Origin: Zygnema cylindricum
Taxonomy: Eukaryota > Streptophyta > Zygnematophyceae > Zygnematales > Zygnemataceae
Direction: 5' to 3'
NCBI GenBank assembly: GCA_037447655.1
Contig: JBBHKE010000718.1
Location: 1 to 49,199 of the forward strand
DNA length: 49,199 nt
Positions 1 to 11,789 of this stretch are shown piece after piece. The notes beneath the pieces were generated by a model. It saw nothing but the letters and a program-made list of their open reading frames with translations, searched no databases and had not been told where the DNA came from. How positions within the stretch are numbered: position 1 is the stretch's first letter; each line of letters starts with the position of its first letter. The position numbers were made by a program, and so were the translations under genes.

Positions 1-270
1 TCTCTCTCTCTCGACTCTCTCGACTCTCTCTCCACACTCTCTCTCTCTCGCTCTCAGCTCTCTCACTTCTCTCTCTCTCTCTCGACTCTCTCTCTCTCAG
101 CTCTCTCGCGACTCTCTCTCTCTCGACTCTCTCTCGGCTCTCTCTCGACTCTCTCTCTCTCGGCTCCCTCTCTCTCTTGTCTCTCTCAAATCTCTCTCTC
201 GGCTCTCTCTCCCTCTCTCTCACTCGTCTCTCTCTTTCTCTCTTTCTCCCTCTCTCTTCCTTACCTCCTG
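1..270. repeat. CT-rich simple repeat
   Basis: Nearly pure pyrimidine on the plus strand, built from CTCTCT runs broken by a recurring CGACTCTCTCT motif, so partly an imperfect short tandem repeat. It lies just past the stop codon of the minus-strand gene, so on that gene's coding strand it is a GA-rich 3' flank or 3' UTR. Open frames here only translate the repeat. Confidence 0.95.
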
Positions 271-340
271 CACACTCCATCTACCTATTCTACGTCTATC
301 CACCTATTCCTTTTCTCCTCCTTTGTCCTACTCTAATGTT

Positions 341-2095
341 CTATCGCAGCATCGGGCTCGGCTGTCCCACACTGCCTCTCACTCTGTCCCCCATGGCCTC
401 TGCCAGGCTCTCTATTTCCTGTACAAGCTCCTCCTGCAGCTTCTGGAGGGAAGCCTTCGAGAGGTACCCCGACACGTTCCCTCGGAACCGGCTCACGGCC
501 GTCTGCCGAACACTCTGGGGCAAGGTAAACAGGGAAATCGAGGGTGTCAATTTAGCGGTGAACGGAATAACGGAGACGAAAGCAGCGGCAGAACTGAAAA
601 GACGAGGGTGACAGAGGTGATGCATCATATGAGGGTAGTGACGACAGGGACGAGAATGATGCCAGTGATAAGTGATAACAGCGAGGGAAAGTGATAAGAG
701 TGACACAATCAGTATCACTGAAAGGAACGATAGCTGTGAAAGAAACATAAAGGAAACAATAATGGATCGTAACATAAACAGTGACAGAGTCAAAAACAAA
801 TAAAATAAACAGAAACAGTGAAAACAAAGTAATGTCCTTAAAAAATAAAACTTCCTGGCACTATATGCAGCAAGCCCGACGCAGATCTCAACGGTCAAGT
901 GCTTCCTGGCCACGATTATCTGCAGAGAATCTCATAACCAGCACCAAAGCCAAATCCTTGACGATGCAAGAACCGCAAAAAGCAATAAAGTGACAACAGA
1001 CAGTCAACTAATTTGACTAACAAACACAAGAGTTTTTCAAAAAGGCTCGACCCCGTACCGGCAAAATATCCTGGAACACATTGACTCGACGTTTGCTCCG
1101 CATTTGATGGCTGGATATGGCCTCCTCCAGAAGCGTCTGGGACTCCTCTAAGGCTCGCGACATGACCTGGCGGCTGTGAATCTGAGACGCGTGGTCATTC
1201 CTGGCAGCCACCTGGCGCTCAAATACTTCCATCAAGGTCTCTGCATTTTTGCGAAAAGAATTTCCTTTTGTAAAGCTGAATAACTCTGCTTCTGCAACAA
1301 CATGTCGCTCAGTCCTGCAGTCCAAGAGAAAGGGTGAGAAAAAGAGCGAGGGAGGGAAGGGCAGCGAGGGAGGCAAAGAGGGAGAGAAAGGGCGGATGGG
1401 ATGAGGGAGAAACGAAATCGATAGGGAATGTGAGGGGGGGAGAAAGAGGGGAGGGGAGGGATTATGAAAGTATTTACACCGGAATTGTCATAGCCATCTT
1501 GAGTTTCCTGACTACTTTATCAAACAAGCCGCTTCTACTTCTTTTGCATTGAGATTGTTCTGTACTTCATAACAGTGCCCTGGAATCTCGCATTTAGACG
1601 CTAAAAAGAAGAATTGAGCAATCTACAAAGTCCACAAAACCTTTCTAAATCCCCACAACCAACCACTAGCGCCTTTCACTGCCTTATTGCTTACCCTTCT
1701 GCAACCTGTTTCATGACAAGAGCCATTTCCCTCGTGGACATCGGCATTCTCCCAATGACTTTTGCTCCCTCCATTTCGAGCCATCGACTGATGGTCTTCA
1801 AAGAAGCCTTCATTTGACTCTCCTCCCTCCTTGCCACCCATGTAGAGGACTCTGTTTCCTTGGGAAGTTTCCCGGAAACGTTCCGACTCGGAGGCGAAGG
1901 ATTGACCTCCAAAGGTTCAACATCCTGCAACAACTCAATACAGACTTATGCTCAGTTTCCTTTCCATAAAAGGCCTATTTGTCTACTTTTACCCCTTCCC
2001 TTACCATGTGCTGGTTGAAACAAGCCAAAGCCTGGATAGAAAGAAAGGACAGAAAAAGAAAGACATGAGACAGACAGAGAGAGAGAGAGAGACAG

Positions 2096-2169
<74 letters not shown>

Positions 2170-4102
2170 AGAAAGTTCAAATATGGTTTCCTGGAAGATT
2201 CACTCACCCCTTGCATAAAAGTTGGTGTGACATTGGCCGCAGGTGCAAAGAAACTCCTCGTGCTTCCAAAAGACTGACCAAGGCCATGGCCGGCACTGGC
2301 ACTGTGAAAAAGTCGACTTGTTTGATTTCCTTCTTTCAGAGATTTAGACTCTCCGGAAAATTGCTCTCCTCTTATAGCTGAGACCGGACCCTTCTCAGTT
2401 TCTCCTATGCCCCTGTCTAGCGATATGGATCGGAGGAGACTGTTATCGGCTGAGAATCGCCCACTCACAGACTCATGTGGCCTGTAAGACAACATTAAAC
2501 AAAAATCATGAGATAAAAAAAAGCTTTGTGGAAAGGCTAAGCTGTAATTTAAACGTTTACAAGGCAAGACAGTGAGAAACCTAGATTATAAAAAAGACAT
2601 AGCATAGCATAGCATACCATATATGAAAAGGATTTGAGAACATCTTTCTGGGAAAAAAAGTGCCATACCCATTTCACAAAGCTGAAAAGTTGAGGAAAGT
2701 AGTCAATTTTAAGGTAACATTGCATCATGGAACACGGACTGTACATTCTTCCATTTCCAGTTTCCACACTTCAATCATCGAACCAAAATTCACAATTAAT
2801 CTCCTTTTCCTCAACAACAACACTCCCAATCCAATTCCAAAACAACCACTCAATTTGACACAAACAAAAAGGACAATGTAGTGCAAGCAATGACTAAATA
2901 AACAAGAAAAATAAAAGAGAAAAAACCAAAACACAAAACAAAAACAAATAAAAACAAAACAAAACAAAACAAAAACGTAAAACTTCATCCAAGCAGGCTT
3001 ACCTCATAGACTCCGCCACGTTCCCAACAGGACCGGTCTGTGGCCTCTCTTGCTGAGATACTGAATTCGATATCGGCTCCATCGGTGCAACTGTCTCCAA
3101 AGGAAGAGACTCATCCAATGCATCTGCCAGCTCCTTCGTCCACTGCCTCCACTCATGGCCGTCTAATCCTCCGGTAATCTCCTCCAATAGCAATCCACTT
3201 GTACCACTACTACTGCTGCTGACCTCCGGAGAGGCGCTTCTCGAGCCAGACTCGACAGATGAGCCTGTCCGAGACGAACCCCTCCCGAGAATAGCCAAAG
3301 CTTGCCTGTTCGCAAACCCTAACGGTCTCTCCGGTCGTCTGGTAGTAGAACTCTGCCGATAAGAAGGTTTTTTCTGAAGACTTCTTCGTTGGCTGGCCAC
3401 TGATGCGCTGCCAGATGTCAAGGTTTTGTCTTTTTCTTTCTGCTCCATTTTGTTGACACTCGCAGACGATACGACGGATGATGACATCGTTTCAGCTTCT
3501 GCAGATGTACGGCTTTGGAAAGTTGGAGCTGTGGCAGTTGATTCCCTCGCACGTGTGCTCCGCCATTCTGATTCGCCTGCGGCAGCAGCAGTCATTCGAC
3601 TGTCTTCTAGTGAGTTTGTCGGTCTGCGATTGGTCCAGTGGCTGGCGGACGAGAGAGACTGAGTGCGGCGCGGCGACACACGGTCGTGCCACATTTCAGC
3701 GTCCCGAGAGTGCCACGTGGCAGACCAGACATGATCAACAGAGTTTGGTGGCTCAGCAGCCGCCACGTCGGCAGAAGTTTGAGGTGACGACGACACATCA
3801 TCTGATCTCTCCGCTTGTTCGTCCACCGACGTGACACCTGTCAAACCTTTCAAGCTCGTACTCAAAACACTGTCGGATAGAAAAGAAGTTCGATTGGACG
3901 CCGGAGAAGCTGGGACCGAAGCCTTCAGGGAAGACGACAAAAGATTCTCGTCTCCTTCGCTGCCATGGCGCCACTCGCCAATCCCTGGAGAAGGAGAGGG
4001 ATGTCGACGACGACCAATGGGAGCGCTTGGAGATGACGTGAGAGGGATGACAGAAGCTTGATCCAGCACGGCATGGAGACCATACGGCCTCCTGCGAGCC
4101 AT
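341..4102 (-). CDS. Uncharacterised Ser-rich plant protein, five exons
   Basis: Read on the minus strand, exons are 4102-3003, 2481-2208, 1924-1695, 1314-1059 and 514-341. Every intron is GT-AG and the phases (2, 0, 2, 0) join one frame of 677 codons plus stop. The start ATG has a strong GCCATGG context. Residues 1-460 are Ser/Arg/Pro-rich, low in complexity and probably disordered. Residues about 490-660 are charged and helical: SRWLEMEGAKVIGRM near 505-518, then a helix with QKLQEELVQEIESL close to the C-terminus, which could be a coiled coil. I do not recognise the family; a cytoskeletal or chromatin scaffold would fit this build but is only a guess. There is no signal peptide or membrane segment. 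Splice sites are inferred from sequence, without transcripts; a short extra exon in an intron cannot be excluded. Confidence 0.75.
1325..1460. repeat. Purine-rich (GAGG/GAAA) tract in intron 3
   Basis: A plus-strand run of G and A, hence a polypyrimidine tract on the coding strand, immediately upstream of the exon 4 acceptor at 1314. It could help define that acceptor. Confidence 0.8.
2073..2166. repeat. (GA)n microsatellite in intron 2
   Basis: About 90 bp of GA repeats with a few GACA interruptions. On the coding strand this is (TC)n starting about 40 nt inside the intron after the exon 2 donor at 2207. Confidence 0.95.
2915..2977. repeat. (AAAAC)n-like simple repeat in intron 1
   Basis: A-rich tract with repeated AAAAC units; (GTTTT)n on the coding strand, beginning about 25 nt after the exon 1 donor at 3002. 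Likely microsatellite growth. Confidence 0.9.
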
Positions 4103-4897
4103 GGCTGGAGAAAGGGAACCGATGTGGGGGGGAGAAGGTAAGGCCAGTCATGACAACTGTTGGCTGCCAATCCGAATTTGGCAGAGCAGGGTTCTGTAAT
4201 ACACGTGCGAAAGCGAGATGGCACTGGTCGTGACGAACCAGCGGAAACTGGCTTCAGTCTGGCTGGATGTCGGCGCCTGGCGCGGTGGAGACCAGCGCCA
4301 GAGATTTTGGACTGACGGAAGACTAAATGGGCCGGTCAGCGGACAACATGGCACGTATGAAAGTTGGAAGAATGACAAGATTGGTCCGCGAACGGCGGCA
4401 GTGAATTTGTTTAAAATTCGGAGATCGCCAAGCGGCGGGAAATGAAATACCGCCGACATGTTGACGCAGAATGCATCGCGCACGTGTAACATTGAAGGCT
4501 TCAAAGCTACGAAGACGGCGGAGAGAACTAAAGTAGAAGTGGATTCCCATGACAGAGAAGCGTTATACACGAATGTCGTTACGCGTCTTATCGCTGAAAC
4601 TTGAAAGTTGAAACGGAGAGCAATTCTATTCGCTGTCAGAAAAAGAAAGTCATTCGTCAGACCATCTGGGCAAGCAGTAAAGTTAAGGCTTGTAAGCCAA
4701 TCGTACATTTCAAGCTGACACGTTTAAACCATTTTACTCGTCGAAAATTAATAGTCATACTATCCTGCAGTGTACGGTACATTACGAACAGTACAATCCC
4801 TCCCTGGAAGTCCGGGCAGAATATCGGGCTAGTTCAGTAAATTGCTCGGTTCAGTACAGTATCAAAGCGGAAACCTGAACAAGTACAAGTCGTCCTG
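4103..4897. other. 5' flank of the left gene, no gene seen
   Basis: Intergenic DNA between the start codon at 4102 and the first transposon. It presumably holds the promoter and 5' UTR of the minus-strand gene. I see no clear TATA box and no convincing coding frame. The distal part (4690-4880) becomes rich in GTAC, like the repeats beyond it. Confidence 0.5.
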
Positions 4898-5277
4898 TAC
4901 ACCGTCAATCGCTATTAGAGTAAAGGAATAAATAGCGTAAAAAATCATTAGTGTTATTAACACTAATCGGGATTTCTTTTTTTTAAATATATATATACTA
5001 ATTGATCCTTAAGGGTGAAGTTCCATCATACGTTTCTGTAATTGTACGGCAAACTCTACAGACTGGATCGATTGAGGGTAACATTCCATTAGACGAAAAG
5101 TGGGGTTAGTTACTGGACGCCGTACGTTTTCGTACATAGTCGTACATAGCCGTACCATACTTTTTTTTTTCAGACGAAACATCATTACTAGAAAGCTGTC
5201 GGGAAGCTCCAATGATGTAGGCGTAATTCTTGACCGTTGGATGTTTCACTTTTTTAGATCCGCGAAGCAATCGCACA

Positions 5278-5334
5278 CATCATCCAGTGGGCCCCAACTC
5301 TCCTTGCGAGGAGAGTTGGGGCACACTGGATGAT
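5278..5334. repeat. Strong hairpin inside T1
   Basis: The outer stem ATCATCCAGTG pairs with CACTGGATGAT and the inner stem CCCCAACTCTCC pairs with its complement around a TTGC-centred loop. The equivalent place in the other element (17465-17505) keeps only the inner palindrome CTCTCCTCGCGAGGAGAG. If transcribed it would form a long stem. Confidence 0.85.
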
Positions 5335-6258
5335 TGTCATTCATTACCATTGGTACACGTGGAAAAACAAAAAAATATCTACTTTGAACAAGCGATCACA
5401 GGCGTGCACGTCGTACAGGCCATGTGCTACCTACCACGCTGAATGCAGGTCATGTTTAAATTATCCTCGCACGCTCCGTCTGACATCCACCGACATTCAA
5501 AGTTTGTCGCGACCTACAAAGTTTGCCTCGTCCTTTTGCAATTCCGTTTCGAAATTTTGATTTCCATTTTCAAAATCAAAATCTGGCCGAAAACTTTATG
5601 TACGAAGCATTAACTACCTCCGGTCGTACAGATATTCCGTTTGTAGATTTCTTTAAGATTTTTAGAATCTGGACTCTAACCTATGTGGCACCAATCATAC
5701 TTGAGGAAGGTTAGTTACTCGCCCGACATAATGGAGCGGACTTCCAGTAAACGCTGTCACTAGACTAGTCCGTACATTTACTGGGACCGCCTAATGAAAT
5801 GTTATCTTGAGTCGATGTTCCATCACGTAGAGTCTGTAAGCCACGTGTTCTAAACTAACTAGCGCCACGCAAGCTACGATCCGCTATTGAATACCTATGA
5901 GATTTTTAGCACCGACAAACTTAACTTCAAATCTTGACTTGCGTACCATGTAACTGCGTACGAAGTAATCATACGACCAAACTTTTATACTTTTTGCATA
6001 CAACAGTCTATACGCCAACTCAATTTTTAGGGTTTCAATTTTCGAACATAACGAAAGTCCTTTGAGAGAAATAGTGTGTCGAACAAAAGTTACCGAAAAT
6101 AGCGTGACAATGGAATGTTAAGAAATTTCGTTTTTATTTCCGGTTATATTTTGGTAAGCCCGTGTCATGTGCAAATCTTAAGATATTTCGTTGGTTTTCC
6201 ATCATGACACGTAGCTTAATCTTCCAACGTGTCACGATTTTTTTTTTATGTATTTGCT

Positions 6259-6281
6259 AACCCACCTCCTCGAGGTGGGTT
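6259..6281. repeat. Short perfect hairpin inside T1
   Basis: AACCCACCTC, a CTC loop, then GAGGTGGGTT: ten paired bases. It is not followed by any gene, so it is a repeat feature rather than a terminator. Confidence 0.8.
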
Positions 6282-6921
6282 GACACTTACAGAAAAAAAA
6301 TGAAGCGAACTCCTTACAGATGAACATCCGACGACCATTATTACCTCCAAGACCTTCAAAGAGTATCGGCAAGATTCTTTGTAATGTTGTTTTTCGTATA
6401 AAAACAAAATAGCCGGTACGATTTGGTACGGAGGGTCGCGGATTTCTATAAACTACGCCACTTTTCGCCTAATTAAACGTCACCTTAACTGTAATTTGGG
6501 TTGTCCTGAATAATAAATACCCGCTCTTTCGATGTCAATAATATGTGTACTCGTATAACATCTAACAATTCGTACGCCTTCACGCTGTTCACACGATCGA
6601 CGGACGAACATATGAGAACATGATTTTTGTCGACAAGTTTGCGTCTCTCTCTTCCAGTGCACAAACACATGTGTGCGCAATAATGTTAAGTGTCTTTTTA
6701 TGCCTTTGTAATTCAAAAATAATCATTTCGTACGGAGATACATTGTCCATACGCCACACTATTTCCATCATAGTGTACTTCCATTATTAACGCTAATTGA
6801 AAAAAAAACCCTAATTAAAATAATGGAAAAAATAGAATAATGGATTGTATTTTAGGTTTTTTTTTTTTTTTAAAAAGGCCCTGAATTAGCTTTATTTACT
6901 TTAATAGCGATTGGCGGCGTA

Positions 6922-7440
6922 CTCTACCACATCCTGATTGTCGGTCTGCATATTCGGAAGGAGTTGAATCGCTTGATAGATTCGGTGGGGTAGACCATAT
7001 CGAATTTTCGGCCAGCATTGACCATGGCTCGGAACCGACCAAAATCGGAGGGCGATCGACAATCACAAATAGAAGATTCAGGTTAGAAACCCCGGCGACG
7101 ACAATTTTAGAGTTCGGTTATACTAGACCCATACAATATGTTGTACTGAATAATATGCAAAAAAAACCCCGTATAGTATGGGTTGGAAATATTTTATTAA
7201 GAAATAGTGTTGAATTGCATGTCAAAAGTAATAGGGTTGAATTGCACGTCAAGAGTAATAAGGTTGAATAAGCATCAAAATGATATTAAATTTTAAGAAA
7301 AGATGGAGTTTTTGGGGGCTAAATATGAGTCTAAAAAGTCTTAAACCTAGGTCGTTGGATTTTGCAAAATTTAGAGGCCTATATGGCATTATATACAAAG
7401 GTCACACAAGATAGATATTTGATGTAACATACCAGTAACT
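6922..7440. other. Intergenic repeat-derived DNA
   Basis: No gene. The stretch 7110-7330 (CCCATACAATATG, then GGGTTGAATTGCACGTC) resembles 14280-14330 and 14820-14900, so it is a dispersed repeat. A tandem unit of about 28 bp (roughly GGTTGAATTGCACGTCAAGA plus AGTAATA) occurs two to three times at 7208-7275. Confidence 0.6.
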
Positions 7441-9440
7441 GTCATATTAGCGTTCGGAAAAAAAAGGTAGCCTCGTAGCCATTCCTCTTTTCTCTTGCCT
7501 TTCCCCACACAATTTGTTGTTTTGGAATGTTTAACAAAAATGTGTCACCGACGAAGGTCAAGCTAATCTATTTACGAGTTAAAAAAAGTGAGGTTTACAA
7601 GTACCTTAGACCTTCAAGGAATGCATGGTACATTTTGAGGGAGCCCTTTTTTGGCATCCGTTGCCCCAACAAAGGTAGGTTATTGTCAAAGATCTCGCCA
7701 ATACCCCCTCCTTGATAAAACAAATGTGGCTTGTAAGGATTGTCAAAGGTACATCCACAAGTATAATTGGCTTAGTGTTTAATCATTTTATCAAAAAGTA
7801 TCCCTTTAAGCATACCAAACAACTGCATTAAGGCTGGCGCCGTAACTTTGGTGTAAAGGTTAGGATTGTATGGTTGTGAAATATAACTCATAGCCAACCT
7901 TAAACCTAAATTTTGCAACAGATTGAGATTTTTAGATTTGGCCACATATCCTCCTTTATTTTACGTGATGGTGGAGTCTTTGTAATGGATGAGCTCAAAG
8001 ACATATTATCTTTTGAGTTTTCTCCACTTTGTAATGTTAAGAGTTTTAAAATAAATAAAAACTAGTTAAACCTTCGTTGTTAGTCTCACTATAGTTGTGA
8101 GTCCAAAATTGCACGTTCGTAACAAATTTGACATTTTAACCCATTTGTTGTTAAAAATCAAGGGTTGAACGGGATGTACGATAAAGGTGAGGAAGCAGCC
8201 ATTGGTGAGGTTAAAAGTGGACGAGAAAAAGTTTCACATGACATTTTTCTCGCCGCGGCCTTTTGGTCGTAAAGCTCTATTGAAGAGCATACAATCACCC
8301 TTTAGGAGGTTTAATTGTGACTCCGGTAAGTCTTGATTTGTATTTTCTATAGTGTCTTTAGGGATTGCTATCAACGTATTACATGTTAATTTGCAAAGAA
8401 AACACGGAAAATAAGGCATTTCGTCGACTCGACTCAACCGTTCAAACAAGGGACAATGAATGGACCTTTTAACGTTAACATTTAGAAGACGTGATGTTTT
8501 GTAGGTTATGTAGAGTGAGCTTTTCAACAAGTAAGTTTTTAGTTTTTTCAAAGGTATTGTGACGAATACCTCTCAGAAAATGACGTTACCAACAGCCTTA
8601 ATAGTGCAGGAGCGAATGGTGGATGTCGAACCATTCCACTATATCTAAGGTCGTGGGCATTTGGACATCGGTGATATGTTATCTTTAACATTGTTACATT
8701 TGAGATCATTTCAAAGCCTAACGCGTAAATGTAATCAGGCTTTTTAAAAAAACTAGAGGTGGGAGCTTTAGGCCGTGTTGTGGCCAGGTTGTCTTGAGGG
8801 GGGGAGTATTAAATGGGTTTTCCTACGTAGGGGAAAATTTGTACATGAAAGATAGTTAAAGCTTGTGGCAAGAGAAAAAAAGAACTGTGAACAAGTTCGA
8901 ACGGAAAATCCTTTGGGTTTGGCACCCACCAAATATGATAGACCTAATAGTATACCCTATTTGAGCATCGATGCTAAAGTAAACCAACCTATTTTCAATA
9001 AGTTTATAAGTTATGAGGCTGCAAGTAACTTTACCTTTCACATTGTGGTAACCTTATTATTGTGAAAAAAACCCGTTAAGGGGAAAGATCGGGTATATAA
9101 GGTGTTATACATTGAAGTTGATGGTCTCAATCCTTTGGTTGAGGTCCATTTGGGTTTTAAATAAAGGAGGAACTCTTTATGTTGTGTCATGGTTGAGGAG
9201 GAACGTGATTTGTGCCCAGTGAACGAGAATATGTTACAAGTGCCCACCTTTACAAATATTTGCTCCAAATTTTTATGGAGGAGTCTTCTCAGGTGTGGTA
9301 CACATGGGTAACACCTCCAGAGATGAAATGAGGGATTTGTTTTTTCGGTCAAAATAAAAGGTAAATAGGACTAGCCACTAAGATTTAAAGATTGGGTGGA
9401 TGGATGTGGAACAAATGGCAATAAGTAGTAAAATTAGAAC
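7441..9440. pseudogene. Possible decayed coding region of unknown origin
   Basis: About 2 kb with few GTAC motifs and short open segments in several frames. Plus-strand pieces include LRDGGVFVMDELKDILSF near 7960-8020, MVDVEPFHY near 8610-8640 and AKVNQPIFNKFISYEAAS near 8970-9025. A G-run with AGTATTAAATGG near 8795-8815 resembles a polypurine tract before an LTR. No frame exceeds about 105 codons and I recognise no family. It may be a heavily mutated transposon or captured gene; equally, the open pieces may be chance. Confidence 0.3.
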
Positions 9441-9534
9441 GGAGACAAGCGATTGAGTATTAGTATCTCAATAAGGTTGATTCGTGTGAAGTCAAAATAT
9501 GATTTATATTTCGCAAGATTGATAGACTTGGTTG

Positions 9535-10050
9535 TCATCTCTCTTTTCTCTCCTTTATTTTTTCCCTCTTTCACTTTTTACCTACTAACCTCCTCCATAA
9601 GCAAAACCTTCGTTCTTACTTGTCTTACTTATTGTCGTTTCCCCCCCCCCTTTTTTTAATCTCTTTTTTTTTTCAGTCGCTCTCGCCTCGGTCGTCTCAT
9701 TCTTTAGGTTTTTCCTTTCCTCCCTCTCACCCTCTCTTTTTCCTTCTTTCTTTTTACCTTTCTATCTATTTCCCTCTCTCCCTCTTTTTCACACTCCCAC
9801 CGATCCTCCTACTTTGCCTCCCTCTATAACCTATACCTCCCTCTTTTCATTTTTATTTCTTTCACTTCATTCTAGCCTCCTCTCTCTCATTTTTCTTTCT
9901 TTTGATCTTCCTCTTACCCAATTTTTGCCTAATATTCCCTCCACCCGTCCCTACCTCCATCCATTCCTACTTCCTCTCTTTCTCTTGGCCTCCCTGGTTC
10001 TCTTCCTATCCCTCTCCCTCTTTCCCCCCCGTTTGCGACCCCTTTCACTT
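9535..10050. repeat. Polypyrimidine-rich tract
   Basis: About 500 bp almost entirely C and T on the plus strand (TCCCTC, TTTCTT blocks) with C10 and T-runs. Low-complexity frames here are artefacts. Just after it, TTATACTTATAACGCAT is duplicated at 10131-10172. Confidence 0.9.
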
Positions 10051-10447
10051 GCTTGTGACCGACAAAAACATAATTTTTTAATGTGTAACAATAAATTATG
10101 TGCACATGGAAGGTATGGGGCATATGTAGATTATACTTATAACGCATTTTTTTTATTATACTTATAACGCATCTTTTTTGCACATAGGGAAAAAAAAACT
10201 TTGATTAAAGAAAGACATTGTTACATAATTATATTGATGAGATAAGAATAACTTTTTTTTGGTGTTATATGATTCTCCAAGGTTTTAGGTTCATAATAGG
10301 TGTCGGTTGTACAAAATTTAATCGTGGTCTGTACAAGGAAAAGCTAATTAGAAAGAAAGTGACGAATGGCTACCCTGAAAACGAATTTGTTTAGTCATCT
10401 TTTGATGATGTGCATGACGACTAAGTCGTACTCCATGAGACGTGCTA

Positions 10448-11037
10448 TACCGTGAATCATTGTTAAAATTAAAAATAATTAGTGTAAACAAATTATTAAT
10501 GTTATTTAATCTAGTTTATATTTTTTGCATTTCGGAAAAAAACCTTTTACTCTAATTTATTCATAACTCTAATTTTGATACAGTTCGCATATAATGAATT
10601 TTTGATCAAGATTTTTACACTTAACTAGGGAAGAGTTCAGAATCTGTCAAATCGTATATGTTGTTTTTTTTTTCTATCTTTGATTCATAACTCTAATTTG
10701 GGTTTTCTCCCGTATAATTAATACACGATCGATATATTTACACTAAAATAGGCACGCTCTCACTTTGCCTTTTATTTTGAGCGCAGTTTTACGTGCGTTC
10801 GCGATTATTTTAATCCATGTTTCCTACTTTATTACTTAACAACGCACCATTTTGTATAGAGTGACAAGTTCAATATACCACTCTATTCAAGATGACCATT
10901 AATTTGAGTTATTAAGGCTAATTAACCATTAAATAATGTATAAAACCAAACAATGTTATTAATTATATTTAAGGTCGTAGGGTCGCAATTTGGGGTCGCC
11001 AAATCGGCCTTCATAACGCTAATCGCGATCCAAGGTG
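10448..11037. mobile_element. Probable TIR DNA element T2, TA duplication
   Basis: The right end, reverse-complemented, begins CACCTTGGATCGCGATTAGC, a clear family end. The left end TACCGTGAATCATTGTTAAA is weaker but fits. TA flanks both sides. The left subterminal part holds AATTAGTGTAA and ATTAATGTT motifs as in related copies. It has no coding capacity. Confidence 0.45.
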
Positions 11038-11039
11038 TA

Positions 11040-11789
11040 ATTTATAGTGTTGTCAATCAGTAAGGATTTGTCGATAACTAATATAGGCATTTTTTCTTGT
11101 TGCCGATAATCGATATATTGGTTCTTATATCGGATCATATCGGTTCTTTATTGGCGATAACACCAATATCGATAATTATTGGCGATAACTGTATGGGCAG
11201 TACAGGTAAATGTATGGCCAATACACTCAACTGTACGTGTTATTTCTCGGACGCGCCGTAAACCCCATTCCCCCCAATTTCGGTAAAAAAATCGCAATGT
11301 TTCCTTGATTATTTGTAATTTAAGGGGGTTTTACTTGGGTTCCACGCTCCCATACCCGTCAAGAATGTCCTTTTGCCTGCTTTTTTTGTTTGCAAGGTTA
11401 GTTACGCCCTGATATCACTTCCATGATGGCAGTGTCTCACAAATGTGTTTGTCTGCTCTGTTCATTTGTTCGTCTATTTCTCGAAAAAGTTTGATTTACA
11501 AATTTACAATGTAATTTAATATTATTGTTCGGTACTATAGTTTTAGAACTATAAAGTAATGTTTTAAATTTGTTAATGTTTATATGTTGCGCTGTCTGTA
11601 CTAAATTTCAGTTAAACAGATACGGAACAGATTTTTATATGTGGCATGCCACGCTATATAAAGTCAATAATATAATACAATATGTTATAAAGTGTTGTTT
11701 CTGTAAAGCTTTAAGTCTCAACAAATTTATACGACGGCGGAAAAATAGATCTATAGGGACACGCGTCGTCACTTTAAGCACAGTGCAGG
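11040..11789. other. Gene-free AT-rich stretch
   Basis: The first 190 bp are rich in scattered CGATAA/TATCG motifs without strict periodicity. The rest is AT-rich with no convincing coding frame or element boundary. Confidence 0.5.

Larger units (their letters stand above)
4900..6919. mobile_element. TIR DNA element T1, TA duplication, 2.0 kb
   Basis: Left end CACCGTCAATCGCTATTAGA and right end, reverse-complemented, CGCCGCCAATCGCTATTAAA are a matched inverted repeat; TA flanks both ends (4898-4899, 6920-6921). The same ends recur on other elements here. There is no transposase frame, so it is non-autonomous. The right end shares subterminal patterns (CACACTATTT, GCTAATT, TATTTTAGG) with the elements ending at 14165 and 39187. 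Positions 5000-5810 match the interior of the 15.8-17.9 kb element in reverse orientation, so this is a chimera of two repeat types. The TA duplication suggests Tc1/mariner (Stowaway-like) but does not prove it. Confidence 0.75.

Noticed and set aside
177-611. Open frame of 144 codons near the left edge
   Set aside because: It translates the CT repeat and runs antisense through the last exon of the minus-strand gene.
2001-2567. A single 188-codon minus-strand gene
   Set aside because: Only 2481-2208 is exon; the rest translates a (TC)n intron repeat.
3426-3834. Plus-strand frames opposite exon 1 of the left gene
   Set aside because: They are shadows of a GC-rich Ser/Arg exon with no domain and no splice support.
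7441-9440. Endogenous viral insertion
   Set aside because: A few peptide-like stretches suggested it, but I could match no viral family motif, so it is left as unassigned decayed DNA.
9453-10167. Hydrophobic Leu/Phe/Ser-rich frames resembling membrane proteins
   Set aside because: They are translations of a polypyrimidine tract.
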